The translations under genes and the position numbers were made by a program. Below are positions 61,678 to 64,000 of a DNA stretch of 64,000 bases, piece after piece. Position 1 is the first letter of the stretch. Each line of letters begins with the position of its first letter. The DNA is from Symbiodinium natans (lineage: Eukaryota > Sar > Dinophyceae > Suessiales > Symbiodiniaceae): positions 72,001-136,000 of the forward strand of contig CAJNDS010002407.1 of NCBI GenBank assembly GCA_905221605.1. The letters run 5' to 3'. The notes under the pieces are model-generated. The model saw only the letters and a list, made by a program, of their open reading frames with translations. It was not told the origin of the DNA and did no database searches.

Positions 61678-61796
61678 CTTGGGGACCACATGAACCCGAA
61701 ATTGGAAACATATACCTTTATTACCATCATCCCTACTAGGTTATATGAACTTTAACCATAAAGCCTTTTTAGGTTCGTTTGGTGCTTGATCAAGGA
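61678..61796. mobile_element. MITE-like family E (copy 3)
   Basis: CCTTGGGGACCACATGAACC at the left end, CGTTTGGTGCTTGATCAAGG at the right; CCCGAAATTGG..ATATACC core. Confidence 0.6.
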
Positions 61797-62683
61797 ACCC
61801 CAAAAGCCTAAATCCCAAGCTTTCAACCGAAAGCCTGAACCCTAATCCTAAACCCTACCCCTAAACCCTAATCCCTAAGCCTCCGAAACCCTAACCCCGA
61901 AGCCCCCTAAACCCTTTGTATAAACCCTAGAACCCTAAGCCCTAAGCCCCGAACCCTACCCTTAAACCCTATAGCTCTAAACCACGCTTCTTGAGGCATG
62001 ACTGCGGCCCTCTTGTGTGGAGCGCTGATGTCGCTGACTCTTAGCCCTGCTGGCGGCATGTTCGATTGTCCTAAACCCTAGGGTTTAGGGTTTAGGGTTT
62101 CGGGTTTAAAGGTTTAGGGTTTAGGGTTTAACCCTAAACTTAGGGTTTAACCCTAAACCCTAAACCCTAAGCCTTCTGAGCAACGCAAGGTTTTTAGGGC
62201 TTTACAGGGTTAGGGTTTTGGGTTTTGGAGATTCAAGGTTTAGGGTTTAGGGTTGTCGGGCTTTATAGGGTTTGGTATATTGTTCTAGGGCTTTGTAAAG
62301 TTTAAGGCTTAGGTTGTTAAGGGCTTTACAGGGTTCAGGCTGTAGGATGTAGGGTTCAGGGTGTAGCATCAAGGGGCTTAGAGTTTAGCATTCAAAGTTG
62401 AAGGTTTCTGAGTGAGGTGAACCTGCATATCCCAAACTTCTTTGCAGCTTTGTTGGGGTTGTGTTTCATGAAGCTTTTCAGTCTCCTTAAGCCCTAAACC
62501 GAAACCCGCAACAAGTACTCAGCGCAGCCAGTCTGGCCTGGAGGCCTTAAACCCAAGCACCCTACAGCCTAAACCCTGAACTCACGGCTCTGCACCCTAA
62601 ACCCAGCTTTCGGGAGTAGGGGGGTGTATACGGGAACCTTGAGTTACTAACCCTAAGGGTGGTACCTCCTGCTCCACTATTGC
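61797..62683. other. degenerate telomeric DNA
   Basis: CCCTAAA-like at 61835-61975; head-to-head CCCTAGGG junction at 62083; mixed blocks to 62170; TTTAGGG/TTACAGGG variants to 62400. A family D end at about 62645. No gene supported. Confidence 0.5.
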
Positions 62684-62752
62684 ATGATACCAGGGCGCTT
62701 TGTGGGTTTCACCTCACTTGATGACATTGACGGTGGCGCTCCAGAAGGGTGA
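62684..62752 (+). CDS. candidate last exon
   Basis: The frame MIPGRFVGFTSLDDIDGGAP ends at TGA 62750-62752. Unrepeated and coding-like, but short. Confidence 0.3.
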   Translation: MIPGRFVGFTSLDDIDGGAPEG

Positions 62753-62772
62753 TTCCAGTAAACAAAAGAAAC

Positions 62773-62975
62773 TAAACCCTAAATCCCCCTGTGAACCCCC
62801 CACAATTAAGATCCCCATAAACACTTAACAAAAACAACTAAGCCGTAAACCCCCTTTGAACCCCGCTCCCTTAAGAACCCTATAAACACTTAACAGTAGA
62901 ACTACTAAACCTCAAACCCCCCTTCGAACACCCCTCCCTTAAGAACCCTATAAATCCCTCCCTTAAGAACCCTAT
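62773..62975. repeat. tandem repeat of about 67 bp
   Basis: Three diverged units (TAAACCCTAAATCCCCC..., TAAGCCGTAAACCCCC..., TAAACCTCAAACCCCC...) containing CCCTATAAACACTTAACA. Confidence 0.75.
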
Positions 62976-64000
62976 TTTTAGACAAAAAAAACGACCTTGT
63001 AAATAATTCTCATTAAACCCTATCAAAAACCGCACTTCCCGAATGCCTTGAGGCCACCTACCGTTTGGGCTTGGCGCCACATCGGCGCGACAGCAGGCTG
63101 CGAGCCGAGACTGGGTTTAGGGCTTAGGGCTTAGGGTTTAGGATTCAGGGTTTAGGGCTTCAGGGTTTTTAAGGCATTTAGGGTGTTCAGGGTTTCTAGG
63201 GGTTTGGCGCTTTCAGGGTTTAGGGTGTGTAGGGCTTTCAGGGATTTAGTGGTTTAGGATTTTAGGGGCTTTAGGTTTTAGGGCTTTTCGGGGGTTACGG
63301 GTTCAGGAGTTTAGAGGTTTAGGGGTTTAGGGTTTTCGGTTTTTAGGGGTTTTGGGGTTTCAGGGTTTAGGGTTAGCGCTGAGGGTTCAGGGTTGAGAGG
63401 GGAGCGGGACAATTAAGCTAAGTTCTGGCTACATGGCCCTTCCAATGTGTTGCGGTGGGGTACCCCCAAACCCTAAACCCTAAACCCGAAATCCTAAACC
63501 CCAAACCCTAAACCCTAAACCTTAAACCCTACCAAGGCACCGGTGTTGGGTGCGGAGAAGATGGCGGCCCTGGCAGAGACTTTCGAGGCTGTAGGACTGG
63601 CAACGGATTTGGGTTTAGGGTTTAGGGTTTAGGGTTTAGGGTTTAGGGTTTAGGGTTTAGGGTTTAGGGTTTAGGGTTTAGGGTTTAGGGTATAGGGGTA
63701 TAGGGGTATAGGGGTATAGGGGTTTAGGGTTTCGAGTTCAGGGTTTAGGGTCTAGGGAAAAGGGTTTAGCGTTTAGGCTTTGCGGCTCAGGGTTGAGAGG
63801 GACACTGCAGACCGCGGTGTTGTTGAGCTGAGAACAGGCTTTCGCAAATTTCTAGGTTACCTTTTGGGTTTAGGGTTTAGGGTTTAGGGTTTAGGGTTTA
63901 GGGTTTAGGGTTTTTCTAGGTTAGTTTTTGGGTTTAGGGTTTTATGGCAGCTTTACGGTTTGCTTTCTGGTTCTCGGAGGGGAACAAGGGAATTAGGTAC
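62976..64000. repeat. TTTAGGG arrays with one CCCTAAA module
   Basis: Degenerate TTTAGGG at 63112-63390; CCCTAAA at 63468-63530; a GC island (63540-63605, AEKMAALAETFEAVGLATD, exon candidate); TTTAGGG at 63609-63690, then four TATAGGGG units to 63720; TTTAGGG again at 63867-63915. Confidence 0.8.

Noticed and set aside
1-64000. Dinoflagellate spliced leader, rRNA or snRNA genes
   Set aside because: I looked for the spliced-leader core GCCATTTTGGCTCAAG and for obvious rRNA stretches and saw none.

Overview
The window looks like nuclear DNA of a dinoflagellate, most likely a Symbiodiniaceae-type alga. This is an inference. It rests on the very abundant plant/alveolate-type telomere motif TTTAGGG/CCCTAAA scattered internally in both orientations, on GC-rich exon-sized coding islands with GT, GC or GA-like donor sites, and on LINE retrotransposons with many frame changes. 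Nothing suggests a bacterium or an organelle: there are no operons, rRNA or tRNA genes.

Layout. Positions 1-2631 are the 3' end of a LINE-type retrotransposon (copy A) cut by the left window edge. Positions 29476-39010 hold a longer copy of the same family (copy B): an ORF1-like gene, an apurinic-type endonuclease, a reverse transcriptase with YADD, four Cys/His zinc fingers, a middle ORF and a terminal ORF. In both copies the terminal ORF carries the Cys box and His box of a ubiquitin-specific protease (USP). A USP-type peptidase in a LINE is the most distinctive coding feature here.

The rest (2.6-29.5 kb and 39-64 kb) looks non-coding at first, because no ORF is long. It is a mosaic of three things: (1) arrays of telomeric heptamers, often close to 100 bp; (2) short palindromic or terminal-inverted-repeat elements (MITE-like), here called families A to L, several with copies at many sites; (3) GC-rich unique islands of about 55-130 bp. 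Many islands lie between a CCCTAAA array on the left and a TTTAGGG array on the right, stay open in one frame, and start after AG and end before GT/GC. I read many as small exons on the + strand, separated by introns built from telomeric repeats and MITEs. The best examples lie between 12.9 and 21.4 kb and end in a Cys-rich C1/ZZ-like zinc-finger exon with a stop at 21385. A cytochrome P450 I-helix-like segment lies at about 55.7 kb. The exon calls are by eye and need RNA evidence.

How it fits together: the LINE copies are autonomous-type but frameshifted elements sitting in telomeric repeats. The MITE-like elements and telomeric arrays appear to have expanded inside introns, leaving only exon-sized islands of host sequence. 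I found no CRISPR, no rRNA or tRNA, and no spliced-leader gene.
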